The notes: generated by a model not told the origin, from the sequence alone. A DNA stretch of 34,162 nucleotides from Bacteroidales bacterium (GCA_013138975.1 WTBR01000112.1:1-34162); one strand, 5' to 3'. Shown: positions 16,085-25,176, counted from the first letter of the stretch. A program made the numbers and translations.

Positions 16085-18853
16085 TTAATGCGCTTCCAAC
16101 CAATTTTCTCCAATTCCCATATCAACTGTTAGTGGGATGCTTAATTTAACAGCATTTTCCATTTTGGTTTTTACTAATGCTTTAATTTCATCTAATTCAG
16201 GTTTAAAAACATCAAAAACCAATTCATCATGTACCTGAAGAATCATTTTCGATTTGTAATTCTTTTGTTGAAGCTCGTTAAAAATATCAATCATGGCCAA
16301 TTTAATAACATCGGCAGCTGAACCTTGTATAGGTGCATTTATGGCATATCGTTCTGCAACGCCACGAACAATTCCATTTTGTGAATTAATATCATTTAAA
16401 AAACTTTTTCGTCCCATCATGGTTTCCACGTACATTTTTTCACGAGCCAAGGCAATACTTTTATCCATATATTCTTTCACTTTAGGGAAACTGGCAAAAT
16501 ACTCATCTATAAGCTGTTTTGCCTCGCTTCTGGATATGTGCAGGTTTTGGGATAATCCGAATGCTGAAATACCGTAAATAATACCAAAATTGGCAGATTT
16601 TGCTATTCGTCTTTGGTCACTTGTTACGTCATCAATATTTTCAATATGGAAAATTTTGGCTGCTGTTGTTGAATGAATGTCTACATTATTATTAAATGCC
16701 TCAATCATATTACTGTCCTGACTCATATGAGCCATAATGCGCAATTCAATTTGAGAATAATCCGCTGCAAGCAAAACGTGCTCATCATCAGTTGGAATAA
16801 ATGATTTTCGTATTTCGCGCCCACGTTCTTCCCGAATTGGAATATTTTGCAAATTAGGATTTTTTGAACTTAAACGGCCTGTGGAAGCAACTGCTTGTTG
16901 ATAAGAAGTATGTATTTTTCCCGTTTTTTCATTTATCAGTTTGGGTAATGCTTCAATATAAGTTGACAACAGTTTTTTTAATGATCGAAATTCTAAAATA
17001 TCTTGAATTATTGGATGCTTGTCAGTGAGTTTTTGTAAGGTTTCTTCACCGGTTGAATATTGTTTGGTTTTTGTTCTTTTAGCATTCGGATCAAGTTTCA
17101 TCTTATCAAAAAGGACTTCTCCTAATTGTTTTGGTGATGATATATTGAAATGTATTCCTGCTTGATCAATAATTTTCTCTTCAAATTTAATTAATTCTTG
17201 ATTAAGATCTTTTGCATAATCATTTAACGCAATGGTATTCAAATTAATACCTGCATTTTCCATATCAGCTAAAACGGGAATTAGAGGCATTTCTGTGCTT
17301 TCCGAAAGATTATCCAGGTATGTTTTTTCCAATTCTTTTTCAAAGATTTCTTTAAGCTGAAAAGTTAAATCGGCATCTTCACAAGCATAATCAGTGATTT
17401 TTTCAATAGGAACGTTTTGCATTGATCCTTGTTTCACTCCTTTTTTTCCGATTAGCTCTTCAATGCTGATTGGTTTATATCCAAGATATTGTTCCGAAAG
17501 AAAATTCAAATTATGACGCAAATTGGGTTGCAATAAATAATGGGCAATCATGGTATCAAAGATTTCTCCTTGCACTTCAATATTGTATTGTTTTAAAATC
17601 AAAATATCATACTTAATATTTTGCCCAATTTTACGAATAGACTGATTATTAAATAAATCAATAAACTCGTTTAAAATTGACTGTGCTTCATCTTTATTTT
17701 GGGGAAACGGAATATAAAATGCCACATTACTTTTATGTGAAAAAGATAAACCAACGATTTCAGCAGTATGTGGATCAAGTCCGGTTGTTTCCGTATCAAA
17801 ACAAACTTCTTTTTGTTCTGAAAGTAAAAGAATTAGTTCTTTTCTTTTTTCGGGAGAATCTACTAATTGATAATCATGATCGGTATTAGATATATCTTTA
17901 AATTCAGATGCCGCTTTTTCAATTTCCACATCGCCAAACAAAGAGCCTTGCATTACACTTGTGCTTTGAGTAGGAGTAATTCTTTTTTGAAACATTCTTT
18001 GAGCAAGAGTTGTAAACTCAAGTTCTTCAAAGAGCTTAGTTAATTTTTCTTCGTTAGGTTTTTCGTAAATAAGTTTATCGGGCTCTAATTCAACAGGAAC
18101 ATCAAGCCTTATGGTAACCAAATCTTTCGAAAGCATTACCATTTCTTTATTATCGGCTAATTTTTCTTTTTGCTTTCCCTTTAAATCTTCAATATTTTCG
18201 TAAACTCCTTCAATACTTCCATATTGCTCAATTAGTTTAATGGCCGTTTTTTCTCCAATTCCGGGAGCTCCCGGAACATTATCGGATGCGTCACCCATTA
18301 ATCCTAAAATATCTATAAACTGAATAGGATCTTTGATTTTAAATTTTTCACAGATTTTTTGTTTATCAACTATTTCAGGATCATTACCACCTCGCGCAGG
18401 TTTGTACATAAAAATATTATCCGAGATTAATTGAGCATAATCTTTATCTGGAGTCATCATGAAGGTTGTAAATCCTTGTTTTTCTGCAAGCTTAGCAAGC
18501 GTTCCAATAGTGTCATCTGCCTCATATCGTGCCACTTGAATTACAGGAATATTAAATCCTTCAATTAGTGTTTTTATATATGGTATCGATATTTTAATAT
18601 CTTCTGGTGTTGCTTCTCGGTTGGCTTTATATTCTTTATACATCTCATGCCTAAAATTAGGATATGGTGGGTCAAAGACAACAGCAATGTGTGTTGGTTG
18701 TTCTTTTGTAATTAAATCATTTAATGTATTTACAAAACCATAAATGGCCGAAGTATTTTGTCCTTTTGAATTAAATCTTGGATTTTTAATAAAGGCATAA
18801 TATGAACGATATATTAAAGCATAAGCGTCGAGTAGAAAAAGCTTTTTAGACAT
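16085..18853 (-). CDS. polA: DNA polymerase I
   Basis: This 922-residue repair and Okazaki-fragment polymerase has all three domains. The 5' nuclease domain is about 1-290 (LLDAYALIYRSYYAF, YEADDTIGTLA, GLMGDASDNVPGAPGIGEKTA). The 3'-5' proofreading domain is about 325-515 with its catalytic residues present: D353 and E355 (FDTETTG), D416 (IKYDIL), Y489 and D493 (YACEDAD). The polymerase domain is about 530-922, with motif A at D698 (DYSQIELR), motif B at 749-761 (RIAKSANFGIIYG) and motif C at H875-D876 (VHDELVF). Length and order are typical. The start ATG at 18853 keeps the family's KKLFLLDAYALIYR beginning. It lies 150 bases downstream of queD on the same strand; no clear promoter was identified in that gap. 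Confidence 0.98.
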   Translation of the reverse strand: MSKKLFLLDAYALIYRSYYAFIKNPRFNSKGQNTSAIYGFVNTLNDLITKEQPTHIAVVFDPPYPNFRHEMYKEYKANREATPEDIKISIPYIKTLIEGFNIPVIQVARYEADDTIGTLAKLAEKQGFTTFMMTPDKDYAQLISDNIFMYKPARGGNDPEIVDKQKICEKFKIKDPIQFIDILGLMGDASDNVPGAPGIGEKTAIKLIEQYGSIEGVYENIEDLKGKQKEKLADNKEMVMLSKDLVTIRLDVPVELEPDKLIYEKPNEEKLTKLFEELEFTTLAQRMFQKRITPTQSTSVMQGSLFGDVEIEKAASEFKDISNTDHDYQLVDSPEKRKELILLLSEQKEVCFDTETTGLDPHTAEIVGLSFSHKSNVAFYIPFPQNKDEAQSILNEFIDLFNNQSIRKIGQNIKYDILILKQYNIEVQGEIFDTMIAHYLLQPNLRHNLNFLSEQYLGYKPISIEELIGKKGVKQGSMQNVPIEKITDYACEDADLTFQLKEIFEKELEKTYLDNLSESTEMPLIPVLADMENAGINLNTIALNDYAKDLNQELIKFEEKIIDQAGIHFNISSPKQLGEVLFDKMKLDPNAKRTKTKQYSTGEETLQKLTDKHPIIQDILEFRSLKKLLSTYIEALPKLINEKTGKIHTSYQQAVASTGRLSSKNPNLQNIPIREERGREIRKSFIPTDDEHVLLAADYSQIELRIMAHMSQDSNMIEAFNNNVDIHSTTAAKIFHIENIDDVTSDQRRIAKSANFGIIYGISAFGLSQNLHISRSEAKQLIDEYFASFPKVKEYMDKSIALAREKMYVETMMGRKSFLNDINSQNGIVRGVAERYAINAPIQGSAADVIKLAMIDIFNELQQKNYKSKMILQVHDELVFDVFKPELDEIKALVKTKMENAVKLSIPLTVDMGIGENWLEAH

Positions 18854-19003
18854 AGGTTAAAGTTTAAATGTAGATAATATAGTTTATCAATTGCTCATTT
18901 ATTTAAAATTACTAATTTAAATAAAAACAAAGCACCAAAAAACAAATCCCAAGAACCAATAATAGATTTTTAGTTTGTTATTTAATTTTTTGTTCTTTGA
19001 CAA

Positions 19004-19453
19004 TTATTGATTGTCTTCTGCGTACCATTCTGCAAAAGAAGTTGCAGTTTCATGAAGTTTTAAACTATGTAATTTTAAATGATCAGGAATCCTATCTTGT
19101 ATTTTTTTCACAAAATCTATTACCATATTTTCGCATGTTGGTTGGTAATCAACAAAGTGTTGTTTCTTAAACATTTGATTATTCAAAGATTTAAGGCTTT
19201 CCTGAGCTTTTTTATTTAGTATAATTGCATGATCCAAAGGAATAATAATTTCTTGTTTAATGATTTTTTTTAAATCGCCAAAATCTATTACCATTCCGTT
19301 TTTAGGATTTTCACCATCATTAATAGGCTCTCCAATAACAGTTACAAACATTCTGTATGAATGTCCATGAATATTAGCACAAGGGCCATCATAGTTCCAT
19401 AAAGCATGTGCTATTTCAAAATTGAATTCTTTTGTTACACGAATCTTTGTCAT
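19004..19453 (-). CDS. queD: 6-carboxytetrahydropterin synthase QueD / 6-pyruvoyl-tetrahydropterin synthase family
   Basis: This 149-residue enzyme converts 7,8-dihydroneopterin triphosphate to 6-carboxy-5,6,7,8-tetrahydropterin, the second step of queuosine biosynthesis. The zinc ligands are H16 (FEIAHAL), H29 and H31 (IHGHSY). The catalytic cysteine is C25 (GPCANIHGH), and D74-H75 (PLDHAIIL) and E135 (LHETATSFAEWY) complete the active site. The arrangement favours QueD, but eukaryotic-type pyruvoyl-tetrahydropterin synthases share most of it, so the exact reaction is inferred. No other queuosine gene lies in the window. It is transcribed toward polA. Confidence 0.9.
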   Translation of the reverse strand: MTKIRVTKEFNFEIAHALWNYDGPCANIHGHSYRMFVTVIGEPINDGENPKNGMVIDFGDLKKIIKQEIIIPLDHAIILNKKAQESLKSLNNQMFKKQHFVDYQPTCENMVIDFVKKIQDRIPDHLKLHSLKLHETATSFAEWYAEDNQ

Positions 19454-19518
19454 TATTTTGCTTGTGAGTTATTAGATTATACAAAGATATAATACAAATG
19501 TTGAAATTTAATGTAAAA

Positions 19519-19556
19519 AAAAACTCATTCTATAAATAAATAAAGAATGAGTTTTT
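19519..19556 (-). terminator. Intrinsic terminator of the ArsR-type gene (possibly bidirectional)
   Basis: Perfect 13-bp stem AAAAACTCATTCT (19519-19531) and AGAATGAGTTTTT (19544-19556) with a 12-base AT loop. It lies 18 bases past the regulator's stop on the minus strand, with T-runs on both strands. It separates the regulator from queD. Confidence 0.8.
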
Positions 19557-19574
19557 AAAATATTATCTTAAGTG

Positions 19575-19874
19575 CTAACCAACAGTGCATTTACTTACAC
19601 AGTTAACAATATTGCTCAAATTTGCATGTCTTAAATAGTAATATGTATTTTTACCTTCTCGTTTAGAGCTTAATACACCTTTGTCCTTTAAAATACCTAA
19701 ATGATGAGATGTTGTTGATTGCTCAATTTTTAACATTTCGTGAATTTCAGTAACGGTTAATTTTTTACCGTCTTCTAAAAAACTTAATATTGCAATTCTC
19801 ATTGGATGTGCAATTGCTTTTAACATATTTGCTGCACTTTCTAATTGTTCTATTGATAAATCTTTGACTTGCAT
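19575..19874 (-). CDS. ArsR-family winged-helix regulator
   Basis: A 99-residue ArsR/SmtB-type repressor. LKAIAHPMRIAILSFLEDGKKL (about 18-39) is the first helix pair. VTEIHEMLKIEQSTTSHHLGILKDKGVL (about 41-68) is the helix-turn-helix, and SSKREGKNTYYYLR (69-82) is the wing. Sensor-site motifs known from SmtB, ArsR or CadC are not present in their usual positions. There is a C-terminal pair C92 and C96 (NCVSKCTVG) that could bind a metal or react with sulfide or thiols; this is an inference. The target is unknown. The neighbouring divergent gene is a polyprenyl synthase, and no transport or arsenic gene is nearby. Confidence 0.9.
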   Translation of the reverse strand: MQVKDLSIEQLESAANMLKAIAHPMRIAILSFLEDGKKLTVTEIHEMLKIEQSTTSHHLGILKDKGVLSSKREGKNTYYYLRHANLSNIVNCVSKCTVG

Positions 19875-19887
19875 TTTGTTTAATTAA

Positions 19888-19916
19888 TATTTGGTTAATT
19901 TACAAATGCAAATATA
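19888..19916 (-). promoter_or_regulatory. Promoter -7 box and possible operator of the ArsR-type gene
   Basis: The minus strand has TATATTTG at 19909-19916, a full TAnnTTTG match, about 35 bases before the start codon. ATATTTG (19888-19894) and CAAATAT (19909-19915) form an inverted repeat over the presumed start of transcription. Both are AT-rich strings, so operator function is only a possibility. No convincing -33 element is seen. Confidence 0.4.
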
Positions 19917-20091
19917 TAAATATATTATTATAAAATTATGACAATAGTCAGGATTTCGAATATTTACGTTTGAACATGAATGATTTACATGTTTAAAAAC
20001 ATTTTTGGAAAAAAATCATGAACTAATAAAGCTGCCTTTTTGTTTAATTATATTAGCGATTGGTTAAAAAATTATTGCAGTAATTAATTAC

Positions 20092-20099
20092 TATATTTG
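20092..20099 (+). promoter_or_regulatory. -7 promoter element of the polyprenyl synthase gene
   Basis: TATATTTG matches TAnnTTTG and lies 15 bases before the ATG at 20115, predicting a leader of only a few bases. A -33 TTTG at suitable spacing is not evident. Confidence 0.45.
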
Positions 20100-20114
20100 G
20101 AAAATTAACTATAA

Positions 20115-21095
20115 ATGATGTCGGCAACTGATAAAATAAAAGCTCCTATTAAGGACGAAATGGAAAAATTCGAACCGGTTTTTCGTTCGTCTATGCAAAC
20201 AAAAGTTCCTTTGCTTAATGTTATTATGAATTATATAATTCGTCGTAAGGGAAAACAAATGAGACCGATGTTTGTATTTTTAAGTTCTAAAATGCTAAAT
20301 AATGAAGTTGGAGAGGCAACTTATACAGCTGCCGCTTTAATTGAGTTACTGCATACGGCTACTTTAATCCATGACGATGTTGTTGATGAAGCATATGAGC
20401 GTCGCGGCTTTTTCTCAATTAATGCATTATGGAAATCAAAAATCAGCGTATTAGTTGGAGATTATCTTTTATCGAAAGGCTTACTCCTTGCAGTTGATAA
20501 TAATGAATTTGAATTATTAAGAATTGTTTCGGTTGCAGTAAAAGAAATGAGTGAAGGAGAGTTACTGCAAATTCAACAATCAAGGAAATTAAAAATTACT
20601 GAAGAAATTTATTATGATATTATTCGCAAAAAAACAGCAGCCTTAATTGCTGCATGCACTGCTTGCGGAGCTAAATCTTCCGGTGCCGACGACGAAATGG
20701 TTGAAAAAACACGTCAGTTTGGAGAGTTTGTTGGTATGGCTTTTCAAATTAAAGATGACTTATTGGATTATCAGAATAATGGTAACATAGGAAAACCAAC
20801 CGGTAACGATATTAAAGAGAAGAAACTTACTTTACCTATAATTCACGTATTAAAAAATGCTTCAAGCTCTGATCAAAAAAGGATTTTAAGTATTGTAAAG
20901 CGACACAATAAAAACAAAAAGAAAGTACAGGAGGTTATCGATTTTGTAATTGATAATGGAGGTCTTGATTATACTTCGAATAAAATGTATGAATATAAAA
21001 ATAAGGCTTTAGAAATTCTTTCGGAAATGCCAGAAAACGAATCTAAAAAGGCATTAGAAGATCTTGTTAATTATGTGGTTACAAGAAAAAAATAA
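20115..21095 (+). CDS. Polyprenyl diphosphate synthase (octaprenyl-type)
   Basis: This 326-residue trans-isoprenyl diphosphate synthase condenses isopentenyl diphosphate units onto farnesyl- or geranyl-type starters to make the side chain of respiratory quinone. The first aspartate-rich motif is D87-D88-x-x-D91 (IHDDVVDEAYERRG) and the second is D214-D215-x-x-D218 (IKDDLLDYQ). GKQMRPMFVFLSS (about 46-58) is the conserved diphosphate-binding region with K46/R50. Chain length cannot be read reliably; Bacteroidota homologues are usually annotated IspB-like, and menaquinone would be the expected use. The ATGATG start gives two possible initiation codons. Confidence 0.92.
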   Translation: MMSATDKIKAPIKDEMEKFEPVFRSSMQTKVPLLNVIMNYIIRRKGKQMRPMFVFLSSKMLNNEVGEATYTAAALIELLHTATLIHDDVVDEAYERRGFFSINALWKSKISVLVGDYLLSKGLLLAVDNNEFELLRIVSVAVKEMSEGELLQIQQSRKLKITEEIYYDIIRKKTAALIAACTACGAKSSGADDEMVEKTRQFGEFVGMAFQIKDDLLDYQNNGNIGKPTGNDIKEKKLTLPIIHVLKNASSSDQKRILSIVKRHNKNKKKVQEVIDFVIDNGGLDYTSNKMYEYKNKALEILSEMPENESKKALEDLVNYVVTRKK

Positions 21096-21230
21096 GTGTC
21101 ATTCCAAAAAATAATTAGATCATCCATTATTCGGTTAAATATGACAAATTGTTTTAATGCATTAAATGCAAAGACAGCAAGATTATTAAACTAAGAAATA
21201 TCTGATAATGAACTGCATATAGTTTGATAT
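21096..21230. other. Non-coding stretch after the polyprenyl synthase gene
   Basis: No gene, hairpin or terminator is seen. Confidence 0.4.
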
Positions 21231-21390
21231 TTAAATAATACTATTATTAATTTTTAAATTTGTGCTTAAGATAAATTTTACCCCGATTGAAATTACAATA
21301 AATCCAGTAATCCGTGATAAAACATTTATTCCAGAAGCATCTAATCCTTTGGTAATAACACCAAAATGACCAATATAATTCGTTTCTTTT
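21231..21390 (-). pseudogene. C-terminal remnant of a MarC-like membrane protein
   Basis: A minus-strand frame ending at the stop 21231-21233 reads GHFGVITKGLDASGINVLSRITGFIVISIGVKFIL and then a short polar tail. The block GINVLSRITGF-ISIGVKFIL resembles the last helix of MarC-family (UPF0056) inner-membrane proteins. The N-terminal roughly 150 residues expected for the family are absent: immediately upstream, at 21391, the 210-bp repeat begins. It is therefore a truncated remnant. The family call rests on one short segment; another small transporter family with a similar tail cannot be excluded. Confidence 0.5.
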
Positions 21391-21600
21391 TCACTTATAT
21401 TTCTTCAAAAAATAATTCAAAATTAAATAATAGTCGTCCCACGGATACTCCTTAGAAAGAGCAAAACCTTTTATTACTGTATAACAGCCATTATCAGTTT
21501 TGCTCAATAAGCAAAAAATCCGTGGCACGACTTATTAAATAATCTAAGCAAAAAATAATTCAAATTATTTATAGGTCATTTTGAAATTTAATTGGTATAA
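21391..21600 (-). repeat. 210-bp palindromic repeat, copy 2 (inverted relative to copy 1)
   Basis: The reverse complement aligns with 15777-15987 along its whole length, including TATACCAATTAAATTTC, AGTCGTGCCACGGAT, AATGGCTGTTATACAGTAA and GAAGAAATATAAGTG, with scattered differences. It sits against the broken end of the MarC-like remnant, so its insertion probably caused or followed that truncation. Confidence 0.85.
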
Positions 21601-21813
21601 TCCTTGAATTAATTAATAATAAAAATTTATCAGACTCACTAATAAATTAGAACTTACAAAGTCTATTACGCATTATGACTTGTATATCAAAAGTATTAAG
21701 ACGCAGTTTAATATTTAGTATATATTTGGTTCAGGTGGAGGTTCTATTATGGGCGGTGTCATTCATTAATTGATTACTATTCGGTCTACATGAATTATTG
21801 AAAGTATAGAAAA
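21601..21813. other. Non-coding stretch
   Basis: No gene is seen. A glycine-rich string (FGSGGGSIMGGVIH, about 21727-21771) is open in one plus frame but is preceded by a stop within two codons and has no start. Confidence 0.35.
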
Positions 21814-21843
21814 AAACGCCTGTAAATAATTATTTACAGGCGT
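21814..21843 (-). terminator. Intrinsic terminator of tRNA-Arg
   Basis: Perfect palindrome with arms AACGCCTGTAAATAA and TTATTTACAGGCGTT, 15 bases past the tRNA-Arg 3' end on the minus strand and followed there by TTTTTTC. On the plus strand the same stem is not followed by a T-run. Confidence 0.85.
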
Positions 21844-21858
21844 TATCTATTTACTTTT

Positions 21859-21931
21859 GTGGCCCCACCGGGACTCGAACCCAGATCTACAGTTTAGGAA
21901 ACTGCTATTCTATCCCTTGAACTATGGGGCC
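21859..21931 (-). tRNA. tRNA-Arg (anticodon CCT)
   Basis: The reverse complement forms a complete cloverleaf. The acceptor stem is GGCCCCA/TGGGGCC, the anticodon arm is GCAGT-TTCCTAA-ACTGT with anticodon CCT, the T arm carries GGTTCGAGTCC and the discriminator is A. It reads AGG codons. CCA is not encoded. Confidence 0.97.
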
Positions 21932-21941
21932 AATTATTATG

Positions 21942-21971
21942 CAAAAGTAGACTTATAATTATAATTTCAAA
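21942..21971 (-). promoter_or_regulatory. Promoter of tRNA-Arg (Bacteroidota type)
   Basis: On the minus strand a TTTG (21968-21971) is followed after 18 bases by TACTTTTG (21942-21949). The spacing is identical to the tRNA-Gln promoter in this window, and the -7 box ends 10 bases before the mature tRNA. Confidence 0.8.
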
Positions 21972-22425
21972 AAATAATTTTAATTTGATTCATATGCCCT
22001 TATTATTAGGATAATAAACAGTCTGATTTTTGAGTAAGATATTTGTTTTAAACACTTAGTTATTAAATTTATATCAAAGCAGAAGTTTATAGTTTTTAAT
22101 AAAAATAATAAGAGCTGTCTGAAAAGTATAAATATAATATCAATACCTTATTGTATTTAATACCTTTGAAATAAGCATTAAAGTAGTCCGATTATTTCTT
22201 AGTTTCGGTGACAAGGAGAAACGCCCGGCTGAGGGTTCGTCTTTTGAAAGGTTCGCACAAATGTAAATAGCCTGAGGTGGTTACTGACAGACTGTGAGCT
22301 CTGTCGAAGTTCTCTCGAAGGCTATTATGAAAAGAAGAAATTCTTGCAAAGACTATATATGTCTTGTAACTTTAAGCTATCTTAATCGTCTCACAGTTAC
22401 TTTTTTAATAATTTTTTAAATCGTT
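21972..22425. other. Repeat-rich non-coding leader before the DUF5686 gene
   Basis: No gene is seen. It holds three repeat pieces. GAGCTGTCTGAAAAG (about 22112) is related to the GGCTGTCCAAAAAG string at 29759. A 47-base string at 22137-22183 recurs at the window end (34116-34162). A hairpin repeat lies at 22267-22325. The segment 22195-22260 is clearly richer in G and C than its surroundings and remains unexplained. Confidence 0.5.
22267..22325. repeat. Hairpin repeat with GAGCTCTGTCGAAG core
   Basis: Arms ATAGCCT (22267-22273) and AGGCTAT (22319-22325) enclose GAGCTCTGTCGAAGT. Relatives lie at 33599-33647 and, without the left arm, at about 33766-33806. Confidence 0.7.
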
Positions 22426-25056
22426 ATGAGAAAAATAATTTTCACTCTTTTTATAACAGCCAGTAGTTTATATACATATTCACAAGGTATAGAAGGCAAG
22501 GTTAGCGATCAGGCAGGTAATCCAATTGCATATGCAACAATTTATGCTTCAGAAATTTCCACAGGTACAACTTCCAATATCGAGGGTAATTACACACTTG
22601 ATTTACCACCGGGAGATCATAAGCTAAAAGTTCGTTATTTAGGATATATAACCAAAGATTTGGAAGTAAGCTGTTCAGAAAATACGCAAGCCCTTAATAT
22701 AATTCTGGAAGAGCAATTATATAAAATACCTGAAGTAAAAATTTTAGCAAATGGCGAAGACCCTGCATTTTCTATTATGCGAAAAGCAGTAGCAATGAGT
22801 TATTATTATTTAAATCAGGTTGAAGAATACGATTGCAGGATTTATATAAAAGGATCCGGGAAATTTGGAAACATTCCTCGACTCATGAAAAAGACATTAA
22901 AAAAGGAAGGAATTGAAGAAGGAAAAGTAATGATAATGGAAAACATTACCGATTTACATTTTGAACTTCCTGATATCGTCGAGCAAAACACCATATCTAT
23001 GCGCAGTACCATGGAGGGCAATGATGAGTCACCAATGGGATACCTTACTTTATCATTATATAACGATATCGATGGTGTTATTTCTCCTTTAAGTCGCAAC
23101 GCTTTTGCACATTATAATTTCCAGCTTGAATCTTCATTTTACGATCAGGATTACTTGGTACATAAAATTAAAGTTATTCCACGCCGAGAGGGCTATGACC
23201 TATATTCAGGACATATATACATTGTTGAAGGTTTTTGGCATTTACATAGTGCAGAACTTATGGTAGAACAAAAATTATTTAAGATAAAAATAAATCAGGT
23301 TTATAGCCCGGTAAACGATGAGGTATGGATGCCAATTAGTCAAAATTTTGATATTGAGGTAGGAACCATGGGCTTTGAGCTTAAGTTTAAATATATTGCA
23401 TCTGTATCAGGGTATAAAGTAAAAATAAACTCAAAAATAGATCATTCCTTATATCGAAATATGCTTGTTGAAACACAAGAAAATATTGATGAATTAAATC
23501 AATTAGCAGGGGGACAACAAAATGAAATTAAAGAATTAGTTCAAAAACAAGATCTAACAAAAAAGGAATCACGAAAATTAAAAAAATTAGTTAAAGAAGA
23601 TATTGATAAAACAGAACCGAAAAAAAAGAATTTAGAACTTCAAGACAATGAAATTAATAACGTCGAAGATAGCGCCTTGTTGCGTACAGTGACTTATTGG
23701 GATTCCATAAGACCTATACCTCTTACATTTGACGAGTTTGATGGCTATAAAATTAAAGACTCTATTCAGTATAGAATGGAAACAGACACAACATTTAGAG
23801 ATTCGGTTGAGCGAGATGATAAAAAATTTGAATGGGGTGGATTATTTACAGGAAGCTCGCATAATTTTGAAGGTGGTCATAGGTTTAGTTATGGAGGTTT
23901 AATTGATCTAGAATACATTAATTACAATACAGTAGATGGATTAAAATACGGAATGGATTTTAATTATACTTATGGCAGTGATAGTACCGGCAAAGGTTTA
24001 AACATCTGGAATAATGTTAATTATGCTTTTGCTAGAGAACAAATAACAGGTAATATGTCTGTATATTATCGTTATAATGGCTTAAAAAGAGCATCATTAA
24101 GATTAAAAGGAGGACGAACAACTTCCGATTTTGATTCCCAAACTGGAATTACCGAAAATCTGAACCTCATAACAACACTTTTCCTAAAAGAAAATTATTT
24201 AAAATTATACCAAAAGGATTATGTAAATGTTGAACATACTACAGACATAATAAATGGATTACGCTTATTTACCGGATTTGAATATGCACAGCGACAAGAA
24301 TTAATTAATCACTCAGATTATAATATTTGGAATCCATATGATACCGATTTCACATCGAATATTCCATCAAATAATAATTTTATTGCCGATTTAGTGAAAA
24401 ATCATAATGCCTCAATCCTTTCTATTAATGTAAGTTATACACCGGAATATTACTATAGAATTAGCGATGGAGTAAAAAGGAATACTCAGTCACGATTTCC
24501 AACATTCAGATTAAATTATACCAAAGGAATAAAAGGATTGTTTGATAGTGATGTTAATTTTGATCAACTGGAATTTGCTGTTAATCAGGGAATAAATATT
24601 AGAAGAGTTGGTGGATTAAGATATAAACTAACAGCAGGATCATTTTTGAATTCAAACGATTTATATTTTGCCGATTACAAACACTTTGGAACAAATACTC
24701 CCATTTTAATAGGAACATCAGAAGGAAGTACATTCCGATTAATCGACTTTTATGATTATAGCTCAAGTCAAAATTATTTTGAAGGACACGCAAGAATTGA
24801 AAATGATAGAATGATTCTTAAACGCCTACCTGTGCTGAATAAGACATTGATGAGGGAGGTAGTTTATGTAAATTATTTGGTTTCTACAGGCAATTACCCA
24901 TATTATGAATTTGGTTATGGATTAAATCAAATTTTATTAATGTTTAATGTTGAGGTTTTTGTAGGATTCAAAGGTGCTTCACATGAATATACAGGAATAA
25001 AAATCGGAATTCCTTTTGTGGGCAGAAATGGCACCCAATTATCAGTTGGAGGATAA
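22426..25056 (+). CDS. DUF5686 outer-membrane protein with carboxypeptidase-like N-terminal domain
   Basis: This 876-residue protein has a signal peptide (1-19, ending TYSQ). A carboxypeptidase-regulatory-like beta sandwich follows (about 20-110, IEGKVSDQAGNPIAYATIYASE, GTTSNIEGNYTLDLPPG). The DUF5686 region fills the remainder, starting AFSIMRKAVAMSYYYLNQVEEYDCRIYIKG. The C-terminal half (about 470-876) has the alternating pattern of an outer-membrane barrel. A lysine/glutamate-rich, probably helical insert lies at about 355-410. The family is typical of Bacteroidota and has no established function; homologues are often compared with the TonB-dependent receptor plug-associated fold. The protein is expected at the outer membrane. 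The AT-rich bases before ATG 22426 contain no Shine-Dalgarno. A terminator follows at 25084-25119. Confidence 0.88.
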   Translation: MRKIIFTLFITASSLYTYSQGIEGKVSDQAGNPIAYATIYASEISTGTTSNIEGNYTLDLPPGDHKLKVRYLGYITKDLEVSCSENTQALNIILEEQLYKIPEVKILANGEDPAFSIMRKAVAMSYYYLNQVEEYDCRIYIKGSGKFGNIPRLMKKTLKKEGIEEGKVMIMENITDLHFELPDIVEQNTISMRSTMEGNDESPMGYLTLSLYNDIDGVISPLSRNAFAHYNFQLESSFYDQDYLVHKIKVIPRREGYDLYSGHIYIVEGFWHLHSAELMVEQKLFKIKINQVYSPVNDEVWMPISQNFDIEVGTMGFELKFKYIASVSGYKVKINSKIDHSLYRNMLVETQENIDELNQLAGGQQNEIKELVQKQDLTKKESRKLKKLVKEDIDKTEPKKKNLELQDNEINNVEDSALLRTVTYWDSIRPIPLTFDEFDGYKIKDSIQYRMETDTTFRDSVERDDKKFEWGGLFTGSSHNFEGGHRFSYGGLIDLEYINYNTVDGLKYGMDFNYTYGSDSTGKGLNIWNNVNYAFAREQITGNMSVYYRYNGLKRASLRLKGGRTTSDFDSQTGITENLNLITTLFLKENYLKLYQKDYVNVEHTTDIINGLRLFTGFEYAQRQELINHSDYNIWNPYDTDFTSNIPSNNNFIADLVKNHNASILSINVSYTPEYYYRISDGVKRNTQSRFPTFRLNYTKGIKGLFDSDVNFDQLEFAVNQGINIRRVGGLRYKLTAGSFLNSNDLYFADYKHFGTNTPILIGTSEGSTFRLIDFYDYSSSQNYFEGHARIENDRMILKRLPVLNKTLMREVVYVNYLVSTGNYPYYEFGYGLNQILLMFNVEVFVGFKGASHEYTGIKIGIPFVGRNGTQLSVGG

Positions 25057-25083
25057 AATATTTAATTAATGGGCTTAAATTAC

Positions 25084-25119
25084 AGACCTAACAAATTTTA
25101 AAAAGCCTTAGGTCTTTTT
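25084..25119 (+). terminator. Intrinsic terminator of the DUF5686 gene
   Basis: Perfect 8-bp stem AGACCTAA (25084-25091) and TTAGGTCT (25108-25115) followed by TTTTA; it begins 28 bases after the stop codon. Confidence 0.7.
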
Positions 25120-25176
25120 AAAAACTTCAAATCAGGCATTAAAAACTCAAAATCAAATTGTAAAAAAAGCTCTATA

